A stretch of DNA of 64,000 nt, from assembly GCA_016712985.1 (NCBI GenBank), contig JADJQA010000001.1:181443-245442 (forward strand), read 5' to 3'. Position numbers and translations under genes: made by a program. The DNA is from Sulfuritalea sp. GTDB lineage: Bacteria > Pseudomonadota > Gammaproteobacteria > Burkholderiales > Rhodocyclaceae. Of the stretch, positions 47,907 to 56,507 are shown piece by piece (within the stretch, counting starts at the first letter, position 1; each line of letters begins with the position of its first letter). The notes beneath the pieces were generated by a model. The model was given only the letters and a program-made list of their open reading frames with translations. It was not told where the DNA came from and made no database searches.

Positions 47907-48698
47907 TCAGGCCTTGCCGCGCCGCCGCCGCGCGATTGCACCGATAAGCATGAGGCCCGACACCATCAGGGCATAGACCTCGGGTTCGGGAATCGGAGCC
48001 GCGGAAAACGAGATGCTATAGACGTCGGTACCGGCGCTCAGTGCGCTGTTGAAGGTGTAACCGGCAGCGGTCGTCAAGCCGTTGTAGGCCGCAAACTCGC
48101 CGAAGTTGAAGGCCACCACGGAATTCTGCGGTGCGCGCAGCCCGTTATCGCCAACAAAAGCCGCGGCGGCCGGATCCAGCACCTCGGAACCCGCATCCCA
48201 GATCTGGCTGGCTTTCTGGATGATCGAGGTGATCTTCAGGCTGCCGTCTGGATTGAGCAACGAGAAACGGGTTGGCGAATCATTGCCGATGAAGAAATCG
48301 TTGCTCGGAATCACCATGGAGGCGAAGGTGAAGTACGTATTGACGGCGGTGTCGACCATCACCGTCAGGCTGCGGTTCTGGCCGGGAAACAGGGGCATGC
48401 CGATGGTGCCGCGGGTAGCGCCGGGATCGGCCAGCGCAAACGCCGCCTGCCAGGCCACGCCGCTACCACCTTCGGCCACCGAAATGATCGGAGCGGTGGC
48501 AACCTGCCCGATGTTGAAAGCATCGAAGCTGCCATTGTGGATACCGAAATGCAGCGGCGCGAAGCTGATGCTGTTGGTCGGCGCCAGGTTTTCGGCGGTG
48601 ATGGTGAGATTGATTTGAGCCGCATGGGCTGCGCTGCCCAGACTGAGCGAAGCCGCGATGGCGGCCAGATGACGGACGTTGAAAAAACGATGGGACAT
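47907..48698 (-). CDS. PEP-CTERM protein with spondin-like domain
   Basis: A 263-residue exported protein. The signal peptide RHLAAIAASLSLGSAAHA precedes QINLTITAENLAPTN. The body resembles spondin-N-like domains, with THFGIHNG-type (PLHFGIHNGSFDAFNIGQ) and SVAEGGSGVAWQAAF. The C-terminus carries PIPEPEVYALMVSGLMLIGA and the basic RRRRGKA, the PEP-CTERM sorting signal handled by exosortase in exopolysaccharide producers. The ATG at 48698 follows AGGAGATCAACC. No exosortase gene lies in the window. Confidence 0.85.
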   Translation of the reverse strand: MSHRFFNVRHLAAIAASLSLGSAAHAAQINLTITAENLAPTNSISFAPLHFGIHNGSFDAFNIGQVATAPIISVAEGGSGVAWQAAFALADPGATRGTIGMPLFPGQNRSLTVMVDTAVNTYFTFASMVIPSNDFFIGNDSPTRFSLLNPDGSLKITSIIQKASQIWDAGSEVLDPAAAAFVGDNGLRAPQNSVVAFNFGEFAAYNGLTTAAGYTFNSALSAGTDVYSISFSAAPIPEPEVYALMVSGLMLIGAIARRRRGKA

Positions 48699-48848
48699 GG
48701 TTGATCTCCTTGCAACATTGAGGGGCTTGCGGGTCGAGTTCAAGCCTTTGAACTCGCACGGCCGATACTAGGGAGACGCTATCCCGTAGTCCTCATCGAA
48801 AGATCACGGCGGCGTGAAACCTGCATCGGGTTCGCCGCATTGCCTGCG

Positions 48849-49889
48849 CTATCCCGCCGGACGGGTGCCGATGAACCGCGGGTTCTCGAACAGCGAGGCG
48901 ATCCGGACCTGACGCACTTCCGGGTGGTCGGGGACCAGATAGATCACCGGCGTCAGCATTTCCTCAAAAATCCCGCGCAGGCTGCGCGCGCCGACCTTGT
49001 ATTCCATCGCGAGGTCGGCGATCTGGCCGAACACCTGCGGATCAATGATGAGTTCGACTCCGTCGTTTTGCAGGATCTGGCGGTACTGCGCGTAGATCGA
49101 GTTCTTCGGTTCGGTCATGATCCTGACCATCATTTCGCGCGACAGCGGCTTCACGGAGGCGACGATGGGCAGGCGGCCGGCGAATTCCTGGATCAGCCCG
49201 AATTCGAACAGGTCGGTCGGCTTGACGCGCGTGTTGAGGCGCTCCAGCAGCTTGTCGTTGTCATTCTCGGAAGTTGCGATGAAGCCGAAGGAGCGGGTCT
49301 TGTCGAGGATCTCCTCGATGCCGACGAAGGCGCCGCCGCAGATGAAGAGGATCTGCGTGGTATCGATGTAGAGGGAGTCCTTGATCTTGACCGGCGCGCC
49401 CTCCATGATCTTCAGCAGCGCATGCTGTACGCCTTCGCCGGAGGTCCCGCGGGTCTGCCCGTGCGCGCCGGCGAGGGTCCTGAGCTTGTCGATCTCGTCG
49501 ATGAAAACGATGCCGCGCTGGGCGCGTTTGATGTCGCCCTCGGCTTTGTCGATCAACCGCTGCAGGATCGCCTCGATTTCCTCGTTGACGTATTCGCTCT
49601 GCGCCAGCGAGGTGGCGTTCGCCGTGACGAAGGGCACCTCGAGTACCCTGGAGAGCGTTTCGCAGAGCAGCGTCTTGCCGGTGCCGGTGGGACCGATCAG
49701 CAGCACATTGCTCTTGACGATTTCCACCCTGTCGGGCCCGGCGAGCTCGATCTTCTTGTAATGGGTATAGACGGCGACGGCCATCTGGCGCTTGGCCTCG
49801 TCCTGTCCGACGACATGCTGGTCAAGGAATTTGACGATCTGGCTGGGGGTCATGAGGGGTTCCGGCGGCGGCGGCGGGAATTGCATCAA
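48849..49889 (-). CDS. ClpX-like AAA+ ATPase lacking the zinc-binding domain
   Basis: A 346-residue AAA+ unfoldase related to ClpX. Walker A is GPTGTGKT (66-73), Walker B GIVFIDEIDK (126-135), and the small domain has GARSLRGIFEEML. Three departures from ClpX stand out. The N-terminal zinc-binding domain of about 60 residues is absent; the pore loop GYVG reads EYVN (99-102); the IGF loop that docks ClpP reads FGF (201-203). So it may be a ClpX paralogue with another partner or substrates. No clpP gene is nearby. Confidence 0.85.
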   Translation of the reverse strand: MMQFPPPPPEPLMTPSQIVKFLDQHVVGQDEAKRQMAVAVYTHYKKIELAGPDRVEIVKSNVLLIGPTGTGKTLLCETLSRVLEVPFVTANATSLAQSEYVNEEIEAILQRLIDKAEGDIKRAQRGIVFIDEIDKLRTLAGAHGQTRGTSGEGVQHALLKIMEGAPVKIKDSLYIDTTQILFICGGAFVGIEEILDKTRSFGFIATSENDNDKLLERLNTRVKPTDLFEFGLIQEFAGRLPIVASVKPLSREMMVRIMTEPKNSIYAQYRQILQNDGVELIIDPQVFGQIADLAMEYKVGARSLRGIFEEMLTPVIYLVPDHPEVRQVRIASLFENPRFIGTRPAG

Positions 49890-49954
49890 GCCGCCAGATT
49901 AACGTGAAATGCACGGGAAGCTGCACCTGGTGATCGACGAGCAAAGCGAGCCAG

Positions 49955-50060
49955 ATAGCAACCTCCCCGCGAGGGGGCGAGGCGGGGTTTCGCACCACAT
50001 GCGGTGCGCCGCCGCAGCCGGCTGGCTGTGCAAAGCCAACCGTGGGCCACGTAGTGGATG
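49955..50060. repeat. Dispersed repeat copy upstream of hipB
   Basis: GCAGCCGGCTGGCTGTGCAA (about 50015-50034) is the reverse complement of the start of the insert in the ROK kinase, and the GAGGGGGCGAGGCGGGGTTT stretch matches its middle in reverse. The copy fills most of the 318-base gap between the ClpX-like gene and the hipB-like gene. The right part of the gap, 50100-50207, may hold the hipBA promoter but no clear element. Confidence 0.6.
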
Positions 50061-50207
50061 CGAGGGGAGGGACTTCAATTCGCCGTTCGCGTGTTTGACC
50101 ATCGGGGGCGCTTCCGTTGTTGCATACGACGTGCGTATTGAGTATCAAGAATCACCTCCTCAGTTATCGTCCATTGTTCTGGACAATTATGCCAAGCTTA
50201 GGCAATA

Positions 50208-50498
50208 ATGCCTTATATGAAGGACAAAATACGCACCCCTCTTGACCTAGGCGTCGCACTAAAGGCCTTGCGCCGCGAGCGCAAGCTGAAGGCCGTCGCC
50301 ATCGCCGGGCATTCCGGCCGCAGTCGTGACGTGCTGAACCGCCTGGAAAAAGGCCAGGATGTGACGGTGCATTCGCTGTTCGATATTCTGCGCGCGATGG
50401 GTCTGTGTGTGCGTATAGAAAGCGCCGGCATGCCAACGCTGGAGGAGATGCAAACACGCTTTGCGGAGGATGACCGCGATGATGACAGCGCTGCCTGA
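50208..50498 (+). CDS. HipB-like helix-turn-helix antitoxin
   Basis: A 96-residue Xre/HipB-type protein: DLGVALKALRRERKLKAVAI then AGHSGRSRDVLNRLEKGQDV forms the HTH, with the tail MPTLEEMQTRFAEDDRDDDS. It overlaps the hipA start by about 20 bases. Antitoxins of this kind bind operators upstream of their operon and neutralise HipA. Confidence 0.8.
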   Translation: MPYMKDKIRTPLDLGVALKALRRERKLKAVAIAGHSGRSRDVLNRLEKGQDVTVHSLFDILRAMGLCVRIESAGMPTLEEMQTRFAEDDRDDDSAA

Positions 50499-51710
50499 AA
50501 AAGTCCGCCTGCTCGACGTCGACATCGGCGGCGAGCGCCGGGGCGAGCTGGTGCAGCAATCCCAGCTGCTGTTCAAGTATCTGCGCGACGATCCCGCTCA
50601 GCCGGAGGTCGGGCTGTTGATGCCGCCGGTACGCCTGCTCTATCAATCGAACAACCTGTTCCCGGTGATGGATCAGAACCTGCCCGAGGGCTATCTGTTC
50701 CAGCGGATTCGCGAGGCTTTTCCCAAGCAGCCGCTGACCGCCATGCACTTGCTCGCCCTGATTGGCGAGAACGGCATCGGTCGCCTGGGGTTTCATCTAC
50801 CGGGGCATGATCGCCCGCAAGCCATTCGTCCCTTGGCCAGATCGGAATTGCTCCACAATACCTTCAACCCCGCAGTATTTGAATCGCTGGTGCAAGACTA
50901 TCTATCGACGGGCATCGGGATCGCCGGGGTCCAGCCCAAGATCATGGTGCCGGATCGTGCGACCGTTCCGGTGCCCAATCTCATCGTCAAGACGGGATCC
51001 GACAGTTATCCGGGGCTGGCCGCAAACGAATTTCTCTGCCTGAGTGCTGCTCGCCGCGCAGGCATCGAGACGCCCGAGTTCGATCTGTCGCACGATGGCC
51101 AACTCCTGCTCGTGGATCGCTTCGATCTTGATGAAAATGGCATGCGCCTTGGTTTCGAGGACGTGGCTTCGCTGATGGGCCTATGCGTGCGCGATGCGTT
51201 ATCGGACCGCAAGTACAGGGCAGCTATGAAATGATCGCCGAAAGTCTGAAGATGATCGGCCTGTCTGCCCATGACCTGTCGAGATTCTTCGAACAGGTGG
51301 CGCTATCTGTCATGGTGCGCAATGGCGATGGCCACCTGAAGAATTTCGGAGTGCTGTACCGCAACGCCAAGGATGTCAGGCTGTCGCCGCTCTACGACGT
51401 AGTCACCACGACCATCTATCGCTATACCCGGTACGAAGGCGGCCCCGAACTCGAAGACCGCACCCTCGCGTTGCGCCTTTTCAGGAAGAGCCACACAAAA
51501 GCCTACCCGCTTGCCGATGAGCTACTGCGCTTTGGCCGGGCCGTTTGCGGGGTAGAACGTGCTGAGACAGTCACGGCGCGTATTGCCCAGGCCATGAGCG
51601 AAGTGATTGAGCAAGCCCGAACCGACGAAAGGATTCCAAGGGAAACCCTCGAAAAAATTCGGGCCGCGTGGGAAATCAGCATGGCCTGCTACCCGGAGAT
51701 CAAGGTGTAG
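50479..51710 (+). CDS. HipA-like kinase toxin with a one-base frameshift
   Basis: HipA-type Ser/Thr kinase toxin; in E. coli the family phosphorylates glutamyl-tRNA synthetase. Features are GIGIAGVQPKIMVPD (the Gly-rich ATP-binding loop), LIVKTGSDSYPGLAANEF, and, after the break near 51219, the catalytic HKNFGVLY-type stretch MVRNGDGHLKNFGVLY and LSPLYDVVTTTIY. One C is missing in DRKY(Q)GSYEMIAES. Restored length is about 410 residues. It has the HipB partner upstream, so a type II system. Start could be 50470, 50479 or 50482; I use 50479. Confidence 0.85.
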
Positions 51711-51783
51711 TTTGGGACGCTGAGGGGACAAGCAGACCGGGACCATGCGGGACACTTGGGACAATTCGGGGACCGTGGAAAGT

Positions 51784-51810
51784 AAAAAAGCGCCGTTTCC
51801 GAGGCTTTTT
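51784..51810 (-). terminator. Intrinsic terminator after tRNA-Pro
   Basis: On the minus strand, AAAAAGC and GCTTTTT flank a short stem closed by a GAAA loop (TCG...CGG), then T residues. It lies 35 bases downstream of the tRNA and is roughly symmetric, so it may also end the hipBA transcript from the other side. Confidence 0.65.
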
Positions 51811-51844
51811 GTCAGCAACCACTTACATGGAAACCCTTGTTATC

Positions 51845-51921
<77 letters not shown>

Positions 51922-52006
51922 ATGGCAGGATGGTGGCAAGAAAGGACACTGCGGGAAAAGGCCGGAAAATCCGGCGTTGGGACCCTCCTTGCGGACATTG
52001 CGGCGA

Positions 52007-52975
52007 TCAGAAACTTCGATGTACCGCGACGTCAGCCAATTGTAGCAGCGTTTCCCTGAACATTGAGTCCGGCAGCGGCGCCAGTGCGGCCTTGGCCATC
52101 TCGGCCTCGTCGAAACCGTGCCGACGCGCGGCATCCAGCGCCCCGCTGGAACGCACTGCCGCCAGCACTTCGGCGAAACTGTCGCTGTTGGCATTTTCGA
52201 TGGCATTGCGCACCAGTGCCGCCTGCTGCGGGCTGCCATGCTGGATCACATGAATCAGCGACAGGGTGGGTTTGCCCTCGGCCAGATCGTCGCCCAGGTG
52301 CTTGCCGGTTTCCGCCTCTTTTCCAGAATAGTCGAGCACGTCGTCAATCAACTGGAAGGCCGTGCCGATGTGCGTGCCATAGGTGGCCAGCGCTTCCTCG
52401 ATATCCGGCTCCACATTGCCGAGAATGGCGCCTAGCCGTCCGGCCGCTTCGAACAGCTTGGCGGTCTTGTAGCGAATCACCCGGAGATAGTCGGCCACCT
52501 GGATATCGGCGTTGCGACAGTTCATCAGTTGCAGCACTTCCCCCTCGGCAATGATATTGGTCGCATCCGCCAGCACCTGCATCACGCGCATGCTGCCGAC
52601 GCCGACCATGATCTGGAAAGCGCGCGAGTACAGGAAATCACCGACCAGCACGCTGGCCGGATTGCCAAACACCGCGTTGGCGGTATCGCGGCCACGGCGC
52701 AGCGAGGAGTCGTCGACCACATCATCGTGCAGCAAGGTCGCGGTATGAATGAACTCGACCACAGCGGCCAGTTCATGATGGCGAACGCCTGAATAGCCAC
52801 AGGCCCTGGCGGAGAGCAGCACCAGCGCGGGGCGCATCCGCTTTCCGCCGGCCGAGATGATGTACTCGGCGACCTGGCGCACCAGCGCCACGTCCGAATG
52901 CAGTCGCGTCCGCACGACGGCGTCAACCGCCCGCATATCGGCGTCGATGGGAGCGTACAAGCTGGCGAAGTCCAC
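52007..52975 (-). CDS. ispB: Octaprenyl diphosphate synthase (polyprenyl synthetase)
   Basis: Makes the C40 chain of ubiquinone from FPP and IPP. The first aspartate-rich motif is HDDVVDDSSLRRG, the second FQLIDDVLDYSG, and GGKRMRPALVLLSA is the usual start of the fold. About 322 residues from the GTG at 52975, which aligns with normal starts (FASLYAPIDADMRAVDAVV); an open frame continues up to 53110 without support. tRNA-Pro lies downstream on the same strand. Confidence 0.88.
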   Translation of the reverse strand: MDFASLYAPIDADMRAVDAVVRTRLHSDVALVRQVAEYIISAGGKRMRPALVLLSARACGYSGVRHHELAAVVEFIHTATLLHDDVVDDSSLRRGRDTANAVFGNPASVLVGDFLYSRAFQIMVGVGSMRVMQVLADATNIIAEGEVLQLMNCRNADIQVADYLRVIRYKTAKLFEAAGRLGAILGNVEPDIEEALATYGTHIGTAFQLIDDVLDYSGKEAETGKHLGDDLAEGKPTLSLIHVIQHGSPQQAALVRNAIENANSDSFAEVLAAVRSSGALDAARRHGFDEAEMAKAALAPLPDSMFRETLLQLADVAVHRSF

Positions 52976-53136
52976 GGCGTTCGGGATTTGTCGAGGCAAA
53001 GGCGTGATGTTAGGCGGCGCGTCTGCCAGCGTCAATGGCGCCGGAATACAGGGGTACGAGTTGAAGTGTTGGTCAACGCTCGTCTCTCCGTTCTGCCTGA
53101 GCTTTTCCAAGGCCCTTGCTGACGCCGGCGGTGTGG

Positions 53137-53159
53137 TTCGACAGGCTCACCACGAACGG
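53137..53159. repeat. Second copy of the TTCGACA-type short repeat
   Basis: TTCGACAGGCTCACCACGAA at 53137-53156, same family as the copy inside the glmS end (15414). Between ispB and algR. Nothing else stands out in the gap 52976-53230. Confidence 0.7.
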
Positions 53160-53230
53160 AGATTCCCAACACTTTGCTTCGCACCCGGAATGCAGAGGAC
53201 GGGATGGATGCAGCGGGTTGCCGGCGCCCG

Positions 53231-54003
53231 TCACCTGAGCTCCGTGCGAGATTTCAGCAGGGTCTTGAGCTGCGGCCACTGCCGGCGACTGACCGGCAAA
53301 CGTTCGGTTGTTCCGTCCAGGATCACTTGCCAGTGTGCCTCAATATCCCCTGCCTCGGCCACGCGTTCCACACCTGTCACGGCAGCGCGCGCGACCAGGC
53401 AACTGCGATGGATGCGCAGGAAGCGCTGGCTGAATTCAGCCTCGAGGTGTATCAGCGACTCTTCCAGAAGATACTCGCGCTGTGCGGTGCGAGCGGTGAC
53501 ATACTTCTGCTCCGCCCTGAGATACAGAATTGCCGCAACAGGCACCAACAGGATCCGACCGCGTTCCAGGCAGGACAGATTCTGCCGTATCGCCAGCGCC
53601 GACTTTTCGAGACGCAGGCCTTCATCCGCATGACGTATGGCTTTTCTCAAGGCATCGGCAAGGCGGGGGCGCGCACTGGCTTGACCAGATAGTCGAGTGC
53701 CGCCAATTCAAAAGCCTGCACCGCATACTGATCAAAGGCCGTGACGAATATCACCGCTGGCGAGGTGGGCAGCCTTGCCAGATGACGGGCAAGCTCCACC
53801 CCATCCATGCCCGGCATTCGGATGTCGATCAGGGCCACGTCAAGATCCCCTGCCTGCGCCCGTTCCAGCGCGGCAAAGCCGTCGGCGGCCTCGGCGACGA
53901 CGGTGCTTGGAACTTCGCCGGCGATGTCACCCAGCAAGTCGCGCAGACGGGCACGCGCCGGCGCCTCGTCATCGACCAGCAGGAGGCGCAGGGTGTCGCT
54001 CAT
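53231..54003 (-). CDS. algR: LytTR-type response regulator, AlgR-like, frameshift in a C run
   Basis: Receiver domain with the Asp pocket DDEAPAR, phospho-Asp in LIDIRMPGMDG and Lys in YLVKPV, then a LytTR DNA-binding domain (YLRAEQKYVTARTAQREYLL, RFLRIHRSCLVARAAV). The frame breaks at a C run (53665-53669) after LVKPVRAP; one lost C explains it. About 257 residues when restored. It overlaps the sensor gene by four bases. The AlgR name rests on the argH-algZ-algR arrangement. Confidence 0.85.
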
Positions 54004-55070
54004 CGTTGCGCCACCGGGCGATAGGGAAACTCGATGGCGACATGAAAGCGGCCAGCGCTAACCTGCGTGGTCATCGTCGCCTCAAGATCGAAGAACAGCA
54101 TCAGGCGTTCACGGATGTTGTTCAGGGCCATCTGATTGCCATGTTTGTGACTGTCGGCGGCGCTCATCGGGTTCGAGAGTTCCATGCGCAGGCGCGAATC
54201 CGTTCGCTCGAAGCGAATGGTGATTTCACCGGGTTCCGTCGCCGGCTCTATGCCGTGATACACCGCATTTTCCAGCAGCGGTTGCAGCATCAGGGGTGGC
54301 ACCAGCGGATCTGGCGGACAGGCCGTCATGTCCCACCTGACACGCACGCGCTCCCCCAGCCGCAGACGTTCGAGATTGATGTACTGCCGCGCCACCAGAA
54401 TCTCCTCCGACAGCGGAACCAGATCCGCATTCTCGCGCATCAATACGCGAAACAGGTCCGCCAGTTCCTCCAGTGCGGTTTCTGCCCGGCGCGGATCGGA
54501 GCGCATCACGCCAAGAACGGCATTCAGGGCATTGAACAGGAAATGCGGCCGGATACGCGCTGTCAACGCCAGCAAGCGCGCCTCGGCCAGGGCGGGCGAG
54601 CGTGCCCGTCCACTCATCTCGAACCACCCGAGAACCAGGGCAACACCGATCACCACCCACAGCGAAGCTCGACTGAACCCCGCCGCCTCTGGCTCAATCA
54701 GGTGTGTCGCTGCAAAAAATCCGCGCACGGCGGCCATCACCAGCAGTACCAGCAGGACGACCAGCACGGCGCCAAGCCATCTGGGCAGGCGCGCCAACCA
54801 CGAACTGCCAAGACCAAGCATGGCCAGACTGGCCAGTGTCACCGGTTCAATCAGCACCGCCAACTCGAAAAATTCAGCGAAGAAGAAGCGCCAGTCGCGA
54901 TTGGCTGCGAGGACGCCGAGCGCGGCGCCGGAATTGACAACGAGCATCACGTGCACCCAGGTCTCGGGCTTGCGCAAGTCCTGCGGGCCGGCGAGTCGAG
55001 GGTTTTCCCTTATACTTCGTGCTTGGCTCAATTGCCCGTCACCTTTGATTTTCCAGTGCTTTTGTCGCAA
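54000..55070 (-). CDS. algZ: LytS/AlgZ-like membrane sensor kinase
   Basis: A histidine kinase of the LytS family without the usual H box of OmpR partners. Several membrane helices (AVLIEPVTLASLAMLGLG, AVLVVLLVLLVMAAVRGFFA) precede the kinase core LTARIRPHFLFNALNAVLGV with the phospho-His, and the N/G boxes LLENAVYHGIEP and NIRERLMLFF. The start is uncertain: ATG at 55070 is only 30 bases from the argH start, and later TTG or ATG starts are possible. The divergent argH and the downstream algR are as in pseudomonads; hemC, which follows algR there, is missing here. Confidence 0.82.
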   Translation of the reverse strand: MRQKHWKIKGDGQLSQARSIRENPRLAGPQDLRKPETWVHVMLVVNSGAALGVLAANRDWRFFFAEFFELAVLIEPVTLASLAMLGLGSSWLARLPRWLGAVLVVLLVLLVMAAVRGFFAATHLIEPEAAGFSRASLWVVIGVALVLGWFEMSGRARSPALAEARLLALTARIRPHFLFNALNAVLGVMRSDPRRAETALEELADLFRVLMRENADLVPLSEEILVARQYINLERLRLGERVRVRWDMTACPPDPLVPPLMLQPLLENAVYHGIEPATEPGEITIRFERTDSRLRMELSNPMSAADSHKHGNQMALNNIRERLMLFFDLEATMTTQVSAGRFHVAIEFPYRPVAQR

Positions 55071-55099
55071 GCAATGCCTGCTTGCATGGCAGCCCGATT

Positions 55100-56497
55100 A
55101 TGACAGAACCAACACCTCCTACCTCTCCAGCAGCAGCGTGGTCCGGACGCTTTGCCGAACCCGTTGCCGATCTGGTCAAACGTTACACCGCTTCGGTGTT
55201 CTTTGATCGCCGGATGTGGCGCCAGGACATTCGGGCTTCGCTGGCACATGCACGCATGCTGGCGCGCCAGGACATCATCGCCGCCGCCGACCTCGCGGCC
55301 ATCGAGCGGGGCATGGCCGCGATCACCGGCGAGATCGAAGCCGGCCGCTTCAACTGGAATCTGGACGACGAGGATGTGCATCTCAACATCGAGAAGCGAC
55401 TGACCGCTCTGGTCGGCGATGCCGGCAAGCGCCTGCATACCGGCCGCTCGCGCAACGACCAGGTGGCCACCGATATCAGGCTCTGGCTGCGCGACACGAT
55501 AGACGAAATCGACGGCCTGCTGCGCAATCTGCAGAAGGCCCTGCTCGATGCCGCCGAAGCCCATGCGGCAACTCCGCTGCCTGGCTTCACGCACTTGCAG
55601 GTGGCACAACCGGTGACCTTCGGCCACCACCTGCTGGCGTACTTCGAGATGCTGCGCCGCGACCGCGAGCGCCTTGCCGACTGCCGCCGCCGCGTCAATC
55701 GACTGCCGCTGGGCGCCGCGGCACTGGCCGGCACGACATTCCCGATCGACCGCGAAGCGGTGGCGCGCGAACTCGGCTTTGAATCCGTCTGCGAAAATTC
55801 GCTGGACGCCGTGTCCGACCGCGATTTCGCCATCGAATTCTGTGCCGCCGCGGCGCTGGTGATGACCCATGTTTCGCGCTTCTCGGAAGAGCTGGTGCTG
55901 TGGATGAGTCCGCGCATCGGCTTCATCGATCTCGCCGACCGCTTCTGCACCGGCTCGTCGATCATGCCGCAGAAGAAGAACCCGGATGTGCCGGAGCTTG
56001 CACGCGGCAAGACCGGCCGTGTCTTCGGCCACCTGATGGGCCTGCTGACGCTGATGAAGGGCCAGCCGCTGGCCTATAACAAGGACAATCAGGAAGACAA
56101 GGAACCCCTGTTCGACACCGCCGACACGCTGGTCGATACCCTGCGCATCTTTGCCGATCTGGTGCCCGGCATTCGCGTCATTCCGGAAGCCATGGCCGCT
56201 GCCTTGCGCCAGGGCTACGCCACCGCGACCGACCTTGCCGACTATCTGGTCAAGAAGGGACTGCCCTTCCGCGATGCGCATGAAGCCGTGGCCCGCACCG
56301 TGCGCGCCTGCGAGGCGCGCGGCTGCGACCTGCCGGACCTGACGCTGGCCGAACTGCGTTCCTTCTCGCCACTGGTGGACCAGGACGTGTTCGCGGTGTT
56401 GACCGTGAGCGGTTCGCTGGCCGCCCGCGACCACCTCGGCGGCACCGCGCCGACGCAGGTGGAGGCCGCAATCACACGTTCCCGCGCGCGGCTCTGA
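55100..56497 (+). CDS. argH: Argininosuccinate lyase
   Basis: Splits argininosuccinate to arginine and fumarate, the last step of arginine synthesis. The 465-residue length is normal. The mobile-loop signature GSSIMPQKKNPD is present, as are TGRSRNDQVATD and GFTHLQVAQP. Start at ATG 55100 (MTEPTPPTSPAAA); an ATG at 55082 has no support. Divergent from algZ, with a short shared promoter region. Confidence 0.96.
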   Translation: MTEPTPPTSPAAAWSGRFAEPVADLVKRYTASVFFDRRMWRQDIRASLAHARMLARQDIIAAADLAAIERGMAAITGEIEAGRFNWNLDDEDVHLNIEKRLTALVGDAGKRLHTGRSRNDQVATDIRLWLRDTIDEIDGLLRNLQKALLDAAEAHAATPLPGFTHLQVAQPVTFGHHLLAYFEMLRRDRERLADCRRRVNRLPLGAAALAGTTFPIDREAVARELGFESVCENSLDAVSDRDFAIEFCAAAALVMTHVSRFSEELVLWMSPRIGFIDLADRFCTGSSIMPQKKNPDVPELARGKTGRVFGHLMGLLTLMKGQPLAYNKDNQEDKEPLFDTADTLVDTLRIFADLVPGIRVIPEAMAAALRQGYATATDLADYLVKKGLPFRDAHEAVARTVRACEARGCDLPDLTLAELRSFSPLVDQDVFAVLTVSGSLAARDHLGGTAPTQVEAAITRSRARL

Positions 56498-56507
56498 TCA
56501 CCGACTG

